The position numbers and the translations under genes are program-made. The notes beneath the pieces were generated by a model. That model was not told the origin of the DNA, ran no database searches, and saw only the letters and a program-made list of their open reading frames with translations. This document shows positions 1 through 5,660 of a stretch of DNA of 8,173 nucleotides, in pieces. Location: contig QHTY01000084.1 in NCBI GenBank assembly GCA_003220985.1, positions 21,041 through 29,213 on the forward strand. Reading direction: 5' to 3'. This stretch comes from Gemmatimonadota bacterium. GTDB lineage: Bacteria > Gemmatimonadota > Gemmatimonadetes > Gemmatimonadales > GWC2-71-9. Each line of letters opens with the position of its first letter. Position 1 is the stretch's first letter.

Positions 1-1426
1 GCAGCCGCACGCGGCGCACGCGAGCCGGATCCGGCGCGCGGCTCAGCCAGCGTCCGATTTCATTGATCCGCCAGGAGCAGATCCAGCACGTCGGATCCGT
101 TTTCTCGGCGTCCAAGTAAGCTTGAGATGCAAGCTCCCATTTCGCCTCGGCGACGAGCTGCTCGGCCTTGAGGAACCGCACCAACCCCTCGTAGGTGTGC
201 GGGAGAGCTGGCACCGGCAGGGACGCGGCGAGCGGACTGCGCTCTGCCCAGAGGCCGAGGACGATCTGATACGCGAGAGAATCGCTCAGCGTCTGCCAGG
301 ACTCGAGCGGCGCGTGGAATTCGGACGCCGGAACGCCACCGGTCAGCCGGAGCCTGACATCCTGGCCGGCGACTGTGATCCCCGCCTGGATGACGAGCGA
401 CGGAGGAGTCGAGTCGGCGAAATTGACGTGCGCGCGGAGGTCCCGGTGCACCATGCACAACAGCGAATCCGCGACAGGCCCATACTGACTGGGGCCGACG
501 TAGTCGATTCTGGAGAACGTCACCTTCGCCGCGCCGGGATTTGCAATCGTGCACGGCTGCGGCCGATGGATGATGAACCAGATCGCCAGAGCGACGACGA
601 GCCCTCCACTCGCGACCAGGGCAACGGGTCGTACGATGCTCGGCGCAGTCGTCTGCTCGAGCGCCGTGCGGAACGCGGCGGCGTCGGGCCAGCGGTCCTC
701 CGGCTCTTTGGCGACGGCGCGCTGCAACACTCGCGCGAGACCGGCGGAAATCCCGCTCCAGTCAACGTGGTCACCCTGCGCATGGAATCGCCGCGCGCCC
801 CCCGACACCGCCTCGTAAAGCACCACGCCCAACGCGTAGATGTCGGTCCGTAGCGTGATCGGCCTTCCCTCCACTTGCTCAGGCGCCATGTAGTCCGGCG
901 TGCCCTCGCGGCGCTCGTCGTTCGCTTCTCCTTCTGACGGCGGACGCGCGATCCCGAAGTCGGCCAGCAATGCGCGACCGGGCAGGACGAAGATGTTGGT
1001 GGGCTTGATGTCGCGGTGTACCACTCCCAGCCGGTGCACCGCCTCGAGGCCATCAAGCACATCGATGCCGATCCGGACGACTTCTCCCGCGGGGATCGGG
1101 CCGGTCTCCAGCCGCTGCTCCAACGTCGGTCCCTTGACTAGCTCCATGATGTAGTACTGCAGGCCCTCGCCCTCTCCCACCTTATGAATGACGACGACGT
1201 TGGGGTGTTGGATGCCGGCGAGGATTTGTGCTTCGCGCAGGAATGCCGCCGCGCCGTCCGCGGTGGCGAGCTCAGGTCGCAGGACCTTTATCGCGACGGA
1301 TCGGTTGAGCAAGACCTCATGGGCGAGATAGACGCGACCCATTCCCCCGCTGCCAAGCTCGCGCTCTACGCGGTAGTCCGGCGATACTGCGTGCTGCAAT
1401 CGCTCCAGTAGCGCATCGGCCGGCAA
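1..1426 (-). CDS. Membrane-anchored serine/threonine protein kinase, PknB-like (3' end outside window)
   Basis: This is a Hanks-type Ser/Thr kinase that phosphorylates cytoplasmic proteins, with a C-terminal part outside the inner membrane. The reading frame is open from 1426 to base 1 (475 full codons) and continues beyond the window. Visible kinase elements are the glycine loop GSGGMGRVY (25-33), the VAIK lysine K47, helix-C glutamate E65, HRDIKPTN (137-144, catalytic D139), DFG (156-158) and APE (181-183). One hydrophobic span (about 266-286) follows the kinase domain. The tail (about 290-475) contains C292, a helical stretch with a TPR-like look (about 411-446) and a CWIC motif at 447-450. 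The start is TTG: an in-frame TAG lies 21 bases upstream, no ATG or GTG lies between, and GGGAGG sits 6 bases before the TTG. It is probably the last visible gene of a unit with the two genes upstream. Catalytic assignment is sure; the signal and targets are unknown. Confidence 0.95.
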   Translation of the reverse strand, partial: MPADALLERLQHAVSPDYRVERELGSGGMGRVYLAHEVLLNRSVAIKVLRPELATADGAAAFLREAQILAGIQHPNVVVIHKVGEGEGLQYYIMELVKGPTLEQRLETGPIPAGEVVRIGIDVLDGLEAVHRLGVVHRDIKPTNIFVLPGRALLADFGIARPPSEGEANDERREGTPDYMAPEQVEGRPITLRTDIYALGVVLYEAVSGGARRFHAQGDHVDWSGISAGLARVLQRAVAKEPEDRWPDAAAFRTALEQTTAPSIVRPVALVASGGLVVALAIWFIIHRPQPCTIANPGAAKVTFSRIDYVGPSQYGPVADSLLCMVHRDLRAHVNFADSTPPSLVIQAGITVAGQDVRLRLTGGVPASEFHAPLESWQTLSDSLAYQIVLGLWAERSPLAASLPVPALPHTYEGLVRFLKAEQLVAEAKWELASQAYLDAEKTDPTCWICSWRINEIGRWLSRAPDPARVRRVRL

Positions 1427-1429
1427 GGG

Positions 1430-1438
1430 CTCCCTCCC
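1430..1438 (-). promoter_or_regulatory. Ribosome binding site that decides the TTG start of the kinase
   Basis: The minus strand reads GGGAGGGAG just upstream of the TTG at 1426. The GGGAGG part lies 6 bases from the start codon, a normal Shine-Dalgarno distance. Because an in-frame TAG lies only 21 bases upstream and no other start codon is available between them, this site supports the TTG start. Confidence 0.75.
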
Positions 1439-1447
1439 GGCTTGAAC

Positions 1448-2032
1448 CTAGCTCAGTCGGGGAAGCTTGGGAGGCTTAGGCCCGTGGCGCACAGCTCCGC
1501 GCACAGGTACGTAGTCGAGCGGCGCCGCCGTGCGCGCGCACCGCAACAGCAGCCCGCCGCGGCTCATATCCCCGCGGCCCGCGAAAGTCGCGGGAAACAG
1601 CAGGCGATCGCCGAAGACCTCGAGCAGCGGGCCGACGTACTTCTCCGTCGCCACGCTGCCGAGCAGCACGATCTGGTCGTCCGGGCCGATGCCGCGTCCG
1701 AGTGAAATCGCATCGCGAACAAGCGGCTCCCGGAAAGCCGGCTCCTCCTCATCAACCGGGACCTCGGCCATCCGTCGCAAATCTTCGACGCGAATGAGGA
1801 TATCAGTGGGCAGAAGCCCACGCCCCGGCGTAATCACGTAGCCGCGCCCGAATCGGTTGGCGTAGGCCAGCTTGCCGCGAAAGTAGAGGCTGCTCATGAA
1901 CGTGAACACTTCACCCAGCGGCGCGCCGCCATTCGCCAACCGCTCGCGGAGCGGGCTCGTCGTGCTGTTCAGCAGCATCTGGGCGCGCTTTCCCGAACAG
2001 CTCGCAGGGGAAAGCAGGAAGACTGTCAGCAC
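1448..2032 (-). CDS. Conserved uncharacterised protein (GRGDMSRGGLLLR-type)
   Basis: I do not know the function. The protein looks soluble and well conserved; I recall similar bacterial proteins with the blocks GEVFTFMSSLYFRGKLAYA, VITPGRGL, DDQIVLLGSVATEKYV and GRGDMSRGGLLLRC, all present here, but none with an assigned role. Length is 194 residues from GTG 2032, or 176 from ATG 1978. GTG 2032 has GGAG five bases upstream and overlaps the stop of the small upstream gene by one base (TAGTG), favouring translational coupling. ATG 1978 has no good ribosome site, but it directly precedes the conserved-looking block LLNSTTSPLR, and the extra 18 residues from GTG are oddly hydrophobic (LTVFLLSPASC), so the ATG remains a real alternative. 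The open frame continues upstream to 2452 only as antisense to other genes. The stop is 21 bases before the kinase start and in the same frame. Confidence 0.85.
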   Translation of the reverse strand: MLTVFLLSPASCSGKRAQMLLNSTTSPLRERLANGGAPLGEVFTFMSSLYFRGKLAYANRFGRGYVITPGRGLLPTDILIRVEDLRRMAEVPVDEEEPAFREPLVRDAISLGRGIGPDDQIVLLGSVATEKYVGPLLEVFGDRLLFPATFAGRGDMSRGGLLLRCARTAAPLDYVPVRGAVRHGPKPPKLPRLS

Positions 2033-2115
2033 TACCGCTCCATGTAGCGGCGCAGGAAGAACATTGCCGCGCCAAAGATCACAATTATCAGGATGATCCA
2101 GATAATGCGGGGCAT
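2032..2115 (-). CDS. 27-residue single-span membrane peptide
   Basis: A short frame reads MPRIIWIILIIVIF and ends LRRYMER. It has one hydrophobic helix (about residues 4-21) followed by a basic end, which by the positive-inside rule suggests the C-terminus stays in the cytoplasm. Support for translation is a strong GGAGGAGGG with 4 bases to the ATG, and a stop codon overlapping the next gene's GTG (TAGTG). I recognise no family. It could be a small regulatory membrane protein, a partner of the downstream kinase, or a leader whose translation couples the next gene. Confidence 0.65.
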   Translation of the reverse strand: MPRIIWIILIIVIFGAAMFFLRRYMER

Positions 2116-2119
2116 GCGG

Positions 2120-2128
2120 CCCTCCTCC
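2120..2128 (-). promoter_or_regulatory. Strong Shine-Dalgarno of the 27-residue gene
   Basis: The minus strand reads GGAGGAGGG, then CCGC, then ATG at 2115. It is among the best ribosome sites in the window and is the main argument that the short frame is translated. Confidence 0.7.
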
Positions 2129-2145
2129 GGAAGAGTCCTTGCAGA

Positions 2146-2151
2146 ATAATA
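2146..2151 (-). promoter_or_regulatory. Possible -10 element of the kinase unit
   Basis: The minus strand carries TATTAT (5 of 6 to the TATAAT consensus) about 30 bases before the ATG at 2115, giving a 5' leader of roughly 24 bases that includes the GGAGGAGGG. No convincing -35 hexamer is visible; the nearest, GTGAAA, lies 19 bases upstream. It overlaps the divergent promoter on the other strand. Confidence 0.3.
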
Positions 2152-2180
2152 TTGCACGCCCAAACCGGGTTTCACATATT
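2152..2180 (+). promoter_or_regulatory. Putative promoter giving a leaderless mRNA for the gene at 2186
   Basis: TTGCAC (2152-2157) and CATATT (2175-2180, 4 of 6 to TATAAT) are separated by 17 bases, the optimal spacing. The GTG start lies only 5 bases after the -10, so a transcript would begin at or beside the start codon. No Shine-Dalgarno sequence precedes the GTG. The spacer holds the inverted repeat AAACC-G-GGTTT (2162-2172), a possible operator. Confidence 0.4.
2162..2172. repeat. Short inverted repeat in a divergent promoter region
   Basis: AAACC and GGTTT flank a single G. The site sits between the -35-like and -10-like boxes of the plus-strand promoter and just upstream of the minus-strand -10, where a bound regulator could affect both directions. 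At 5 bases per arm it could also be chance. Confidence 0.3.
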
Positions 2181-2185
2181 AACGC

Positions 2186-2623
2186 GTGCTCGGCATTGGT
2201 GGCGGCCTCTTCACGTTTGCGGCGCTCTTCTATTTCGCCGCGGACTATGAGCACCTCAGCGGGTGGAAGTGGGCCCTCGCCAGCTGCGCCGTAACGATCA
2301 CGATCAACCAGCTCTTCCCAGCCTCCTTCATTTTCGTGCTGCCAGCCCAGTTTGGGCTGTTCCTGGTGATGTGGTGGGCGCACACGAAGAACAAGGTGCA
2401 GCGCGAGGGCGAGCGCGAACAGCGCCAGAAGGACGCCATGCGGGAGCGCCAACAGCGCGTCAGCCAGGCCAGGGAAGACGCCGCGGCCAACACCGATTGG
2501 GACGCGCAGGAGCGTGAACGGCAGGCCGCTGCTGAGGCGGCGGCGAAGGAACGGCAGGAGCGGGTGCGACTGGCCCGCGAAGCGCGCGAACGTGAAGAGC
2601 GCGGGCGGGGACCGGGAAGCTAG
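2186..2623 (+). CDS. Small membrane protein with long charged helical tail
   Basis: I recognise no named family. The first 66 residues are hydrophobic, with likely spans at about 3-19, 29-44 and 47-65, the last ending in WWAHTKNK. From 68 to about 140 the chain is almost all R, E, Q, A and K, with repeated QRE/RQ/ARE patterns, as expected of a long cytoplasmic helix or coiled coil. The start is GTG 2186: an in-frame TAA lies three bases before it (2180-2182) and there is no other good in-frame start nearby. No ribosome site is present, but a -10-like box lies 5 bases upstream, suggesting a leaderless transcript. The stop is one base from the stop of the opposing gene. It may be a membrane-tethered scaffold; that is inference. 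Confidence 0.75.
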   Translation: MLGIGGGLFTFAALFYFAADYEHLSGWKWALASCAVTITINQLFPASFIFVLPAQFGLFLVMWWAHTKNKVQREGEREQRQKDAMRERQQRVSQAREDAAANTDWDAQERERQAAAEAAAKERQERVRLAREAREREERGRGPGS

Positions 2624-2624
2624 G

Positions 2625-3320
2625 TCAGATCCGGCCTTGTCCTAAGGTCCACGCGGTCGATATGCCCAGCCCTATCCACAGCAGATCCAGCACTTGAAAA
2701 GTCTTCCAGAGCAGGACCCAGAATCCCAGCTGGTCCAAGAATTTGTCGTAATACACGTGGATGAGGCGCTTGCGTTCTTGGAACGTCGACGCCTTCGCCG
2801 CAACTGCGGCCTCGTGGATCATCTGTTCCCGCAGGTCATGCCCCGGGCCGAAAAACGTCGTATCGGCGGCGAGGTCGGGACGCGCGTTGATGGTCGCCTG
2901 CAATTCGGGCGAGAAGGACTTGTGCTCGGTTTTCTCGAGCAGGAAAACCATGATCAATGAGGCGGGACTGTTCGCGAGCTCTTGCCGGATGATGGGCTGC
3001 AGGGCCACCGTCACGACAACCACCTTGGCGAGGAGGACCGTGACGAGCGTCAGCACCGCAGCGAGCACGCCCGACGCCTTCGTCGGTGGTTTGGCCGCCT
3101 TCGCCACGACGACTCCGAGCAGTCCTCCAACACCCCATGCCGCGACGCCAACAGGGTGGTGGGTTACATACACGAGGCCCACCCAGGCGACGATAATCCC
3201 GATGGCCGCAAGCAGGCCGGTAAGCAGCGGCGACCCGTCGGCGCGCTTCGTCGCCGCCTTGCCGTAGACTCGGACCGTGGTCACGGACCACACAATAGTG
3301 ATCCGTGTTCCGGTTTGCAC
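2625..3320 (-). CDS. Uncharacterised four-span membrane protein
   Basis: Hydrophobic segments lie at about 31-52, 57-73, 84-107 and 198-225 of 231 residues. Between the third and fourth spans is a soluble stretch of about 90 residues with EKTEHKSFSPELQATINARPD and a pair of charged helices. The glycine-rich second span (AAWGVGGLLGVVVAKAAKP) suggests tight helix packing. I do not recognise a named family or active-site motif. GTG 3320 is chosen because CATAAT sits 5 bases upstream, consistent with a leaderless start; an internal in-frame GTG (VTTVRVYG) would shorten it by about 12 residues. It lies 42 bases after the exonuclease III stop on the same strand but seems to have its own promoter, and it meets the plus-strand membrane gene end to end with one base between. 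Confidence 0.8.
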   Translation of the reverse strand: MQTGTRITIVWSVTTVRVYGKAATKRADGSPLLTGLLAAIGIIVAWVGLVYVTHHPVGVAAWGVGGLLGVVVAKAAKPPTKASGVLAAVLTLVTVLLAKVVVVTVALQPIIRQELANSPASLIMVFLLEKTEHKSFSPELQATINARPDLAADTTFFGPGHDLREQMIHEAAVAAKASTFQERKRLIHVYYDKFLDQLGFWVLLWKTFQVLDLLWIGLGISTAWTLGQGRI

Positions 3321-3325
3321 TATCG

Positions 3326-3331
3326 ATTATG
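3326..3331 (-). promoter_or_regulatory. -10-like element 5 bases before the GTG at 3320
   Basis: The minus strand reads CATAAT (5 of 6 to consensus), then CGATA, then GTG. There is no Shine-Dalgarno and no clear -35 hexamer at 16-19 bases. The layout matches the promoter before the gene at 2186 and suggests a leaderless mRNA. Confidence 0.4.
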
Positions 3332-3362
3332 ACTTTTGGCGCGCTCCTGCAGCACACGAGTT

Positions 3363-4106
3363 TCAACCCGTCGTCATCACGACTGGGGCATGATCGCTTG
3401 TGCCGACGTCCGCCAGTACCGCACAGCTCGTCGCCTGCGCGGCGATTGCGGGCGAGGTGAGGAGGTAGTCGAGGCGCCAGCCGATGTTACGGGCGCGCAG
3501 ATTCCGCCACGGCGCCCACCACGTGAAGAGATTGGGGTTCTCGGGATCGAACTGGCGGCCCAGATCCACGAGCTGCGAGCCGAGGAGAGTCTCGAACAGC
3601 GCGCGCTCCTCGGGTCGCTGGCCCACGGCGTTCGGCTTGCGCTCTTTGGGATGCACGTCGATTTCCGCGCGCGCGATGTTCATGTCGCCGCAGAGAATCA
3701 GGTGTCTCCCCTCCGCCGTCAGCCGTGCCGCCCAATCGCTGAGACTCGTGACGAAGGCAAGCTTGGCGGGGTAGTCCTTGCCGCCGTTCGGGACGTAGAC
3801 GGAGGCAATCACGAGATCGCCGTGCTCGACGTGCACGATGCGGGATTCCATATCGAAGGGCGGGTGACCAAACACCGGATCGACGGCAAAGAGATCCTTG
3901 CGGACGTGCAGGGAAACGCCGGAGTAGCCCTTGAGGGTGTGCCAGTACGCATGGTACTGGTTGAGCCGGCACTCGGCCGGGATCTGGGCGGTGGTTGCCT
4001 TGAGCTCCTGGAGGCAGACCACGTCCGGCCGATCGCGCTGCAACCACTCGCACAGCTGTGCGGCGCGGGCCCGAATGCCGTTGACGTTCCAGGTCGCGAT
4101 TTTCAC
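3363..4106 (-). CDS. xth: Exodeoxyribonuclease III (AP endonuclease)
   Basis: This enzyme cleaves DNA at abasic sites and removes 3'-blocking groups and 3' nucleotides in base excision repair in the cytoplasm. The full exonuclease-endonuclease-phosphatase fold is visible in 247 residues, close to the usual 250-270. Key residues are N7 (WNVNGIR), E34 (LQELK), Y104 (SVYVPNG), D141 and N143 (GDMNIA), D213 (WRLDYLL) and the D238-H239 pair (SDHAP). The region WWAPWRNLRARNIGWRLDY is typical of the Xth/ExoA branch. GTG 4106 gives the canonical MKIATWNVNG start. There is no Shine-Dalgarno; TATCAT lies 6 bases upstream. It is divergent from the VOC gene, with 86 bases between. Nothing is missing. Confidence 0.97.
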   Translation of the reverse strand: MKIATWNVNGIRARAAQLCEWLQRDRPDVVCLQELKATTAQIPAECRLNQYHAYWHTLKGYSGVSLHVRKDLFAVDPVFGHPPFDMESRIVHVEHGDLVIASVYVPNGGKDYPAKLAFVTSLSDWAARLTAEGRHLILCGDMNIARAEIDVHPKERKPNAVGQRPEERALFETLLGSQLVDLGRQFDPENPNLFTWWAPWRNLRARNIGWRLDYLLTSPAIAAQATSCAVLADVGTSDHAPVVMTTG

Positions 4107-4112
4107 GCGGGA

Positions 4113-4118
4113 ATGATA
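4113..4118 (-). promoter_or_regulatory. -10-like element 6 bases before the xth GTG start
   Basis: The minus strand reads TATCAT (5 of 6 to consensus), then TCCCGC, then GTG. The nearest purine-rich run (AAGGG) is too far upstream to serve as a ribosome site. This is the third gene in the window with a -10-like box directly before a GTG start. Confidence 0.35.
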
Positions 4119-4126
4119 AGCCCTTG

Positions 4127-4138
4127 ACGACGCGTCGT
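4127..4138. repeat. 12-base perfect palindrome between divergent xth and VOC genes
   Basis: ACGACGCGTCGT is a perfect palindrome in the 86-base divergent intergenic region. On the plus strand it begins inside TTGACG (4124-4129), a -35-like hexamer. A dimeric repressor bound here could control the VOC gene, xth or both; this is inference from position and symmetry. Confidence 0.35.
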
Positions 4139-4181
4139 GGTCCTGCCATCAAGAAGGGAGCCTAAAACCATTTTCCCTAAC

Positions 4182-4187
4182 GGGAGG
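4182..4187 (+). promoter_or_regulatory. Ribosome binding site of the VOC gene
   Basis: GGGAGG followed by 5 bases to ATG 4193. It fixes the start of the VOC protein, which opens with the expected first strand (KITPFLWF). Confidence 0.75.
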
Positions 4188-4192
4188 CACCG

Positions 4193-4693
4193 ATGGCTGG
4201 CCAGAAGATCACGCCATTCCTGTGGTTCGACAAACGGGCCGAGGAGGCCGCGCAGTTCTACGTGTCGATCTTTAAGAACTCCAAGATCCTGCACGTCAGC
4301 CGGTATGGCGATGCCGGCCCCGGGCCCAAAGGCTCGGTGATGGTCGTCAACTTTCAACTGGCTGGGCAGGAATTCACAGCGTTGAACGGCGGCCCGCTGT
4401 TCAAGTTCAGCGAGGCGTTCTCCTTCGTCGTGAACTGCGAGAATCAACAGGAGGTCGACGAGTACTGGAGCAAGTTGACGTCAGGCGGCGGCCAGGAAAG
4501 CCAGTGCGGCTGGCTCAAGGACAAGTTCGGGTTTTCGTGGCAAATCGTCCCGACCGCGCTCGGCAAGCTGATGAGCGACACGGACCCGCAGAAAGCCAAC
4601 CGAGTCATGGAGGCGCTCTTGAAGATGAAAAAGCTCGATATCGCCACTCTCGAGGCGGCAGCCAGAGGAGAGGCCGCGGCGATCAGCCGTTGA
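4193..4693 (+). CDS. PhnB-like VOC family protein
   Basis: A 166-residue member of the vicinal oxygen chelate superfamily, in the group often labelled 3-demethylubiquinone-9 3-methyltransferase-like or PhnB-like. Despite the label, methyltransferase activity is not established for this group and the substrate is unknown. Matching blocks are KITPFLWFDKRAEEAAQFYV, SIFKNSKI, FTALNGGPLFKFSEAFSF, a NCENQQEVDEYWSKL helix, CGWLKDKFGFSWQIVP, and a C-terminal helix NRVMEALLKMKKLDIATLE. Length and order fit a complete single-domain protein with two beta-alpha-beta-beta-beta halves. The start is secured by GGGAGG five bases upstream. Its 3' end overlaps the convergent aldo/keto reductase gene by 11 bases. 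Confidence 0.95.
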   Translation: MAGQKITPFLWFDKRAEEAAQFYVSIFKNSKILHVSRYGDAGPGPKGSVMVVNFQLAGQEFTALNGGPLFKFSEAFSFVVNCENQQEVDEYWSKLTSGGGQESQCGWLKDKFGFSWQIVPTALGKLMSDTDPQKANRVMEALLKMKKLDIATLEAAARGEAAAISR

Positions 4694-5660
4694 CGGTCCG
4701 CATCCCTCCCTCGGGATACCGCGCGCCCGCGGCGAGTCCGACATCTTCGAGTTGCATCACGTCGGCGTCCGACAACTGTACGTTGAGGGCGCCGACGTTT
4801 TCTTCGACATACTTGCGATGCTTGGTTCCGGGGATGGGGACGATGTCGTCGCCCTTGTGCAGCAGCCAGGCGAGCGCCAGCTGTCCCGGCGTGCACCGTT
4901 TCTCGCGCGCAAGCGCCTCGACCCGGCGCACCAGATCGAGATTCCTCTCAAAGTTTTCGCCCTGGAAGCGTGGGTGGTTCTTGCGCCAGTCGCCCTCGGC
5001 AATGTCTTCCGGCCGCTTGATCTGGCCCGTGAGAAAGCCCCGACCCAGCGGGCTGTAAGCGACGAAGCCGATCCCCAGTGCGCGCGCGGTGGGCAGAATC
5101 TCCCCCTCTACGTCACGGCTCCAGAGGGAGTACTCCGTCTGCAGCGCGGTGATCGGATGAACGACATGCGCCCGGCGCAGCGTCTGCGCGGACGCTTCGG
5201 AGAGCCCGAGGTAACGAACCTTGCCTTGACGGACGAGGTCGGCCATCGCGCCAACCGTTTCTTCGATCGGCACCGACCGGTCCACGCGATGCTGGTAATA
5301 CAGATCGATATGATCGACGCCGAGGCGGCCGAGCGAGGCGTCACATGCCGCTGTGACGTACTCCGGCCGGCCGTTTTGTCCGGCCCACTTCCCGTCAGGC
5401 GTGCGCACGTTGCCGAACTTCGTCGCAAGAATTACCTCATTGCGACGGCCCTTGATCGCCTTTCCCACGAGCACTTCGTTCGTGTACGGCCCGTATACGT
5501 CGGCCGTATCGAGAAAGTTGATCCCGAGCTCGACGGCGCGGTGAATCGTCGCGATCGACTCGCCATCGTTCCGTGATCCATAAAAGTCCGACATGCCCAT
5601 GCAACCGAGCCCGAGGGCAGAGACCCGGAGTCCTTGCGATCCAAGACGACGCTGTTCCAT
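4683..5660 (-). CDS. Aldo/keto reductase (AKR13/YakC-like)
   Basis: A cytoplasmic NADPH-dependent oxidoreductase that reduces aldehydes or ketones; the natural substrate cannot be read from sequence. Numbered from the first possible ATG (5672), the catalytic tetrad is D55, Y60 (LDTADVYGPYTNE), K85 (ATKFG) and H128 (YYQHRVD). Cofactor-binding blocks are YSPLGRGFLTG and VPIPGTKHRKYVEENV. The order and the QHRVD and GRGFLTG wording fit the AKR13-type branch. I prefer ATG 5660 (325 residues), because GGAGAGG lies just before it; the ATG at 5672 lies inside and upstream of that ribosome site and has none of its own. The gene is complete, convergent with the VOC gene (11-base 3' overlap) and divergent from the beta-barrel gene across about 107 bases. 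Confidence 0.95.
   Translation of the reverse strand: MEQRRLGSQGLRVSALGLGCMGMSDFYGSRNDGESIATIHRAVELGINFLDTADVYGPYTNEVLVGKAIKGRRNEVILATKFGNVRTPDGKWAGQNGRPEYVTAACDASLGRLGVDHIDLYYQHRVDRSVPIEETVGAMADLVRQGKVRYLGLSEASAQTLRRAHVVHPITALQTEYSLWSRDVEGEILPTARALGIGFVAYSPLGRGFLTGQIKRPEDIAEGDWRKNHPRFQGENFERNLDLVRRVEALAREKRCTPGQLALAWLLHKGDDIVPIPGTKHRKYVEENVGALNVQLSDADVMQLEDVGLAAGARYPEGGMRTVNG

Noticed and set aside
122..853. Long plus-strand open frame of 243 codons
   Set aside because: Antisense to the kinase gene, whose frame has clear catalytic motifs; composition is arginine/proline-rich as expected of a GC-rich shadow.
60..1062. Two shorter minus-strand frames (60-554 and 520-1062) with ATG starts
   Set aside because: They are out-of-frame shadows of the kinase. 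The true frame is open from 1426 to the window edge and translates to intact HRD, DFG and APE motifs.
1426..1450. Possible stop-codon readthrough fusing the unknown protein to the kinase (same frame, TAG between)
   Set aside because: The kinase has its own strong ribosome site and TTG start, so separate translation is the simpler reading.
2033..2452. N-terminal extension of the 1448-2032 frame up to 2452
   Set aside because: The extension is antisense to the plus-strand membrane gene and out of frame over the micropeptide; its only good boundary signals are at 2032 or 1978.
2600..2640. Terminator between the convergent membrane genes
   Set aside because: No GC hairpin followed by a T-run is present; only one base separates the stop codons.
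3336..4127. Plus-strand open frame of 263 codons
   Set aside because: Mirror frame of exodeoxyribonuclease III, which has all its catalytic residues on the minus strand.
4752..5576. Plus-strand open frame of 274 codons
   Set aside because: Antisense to the aldo/keto reductase, whose tetrad and cofactor motifs are intact.
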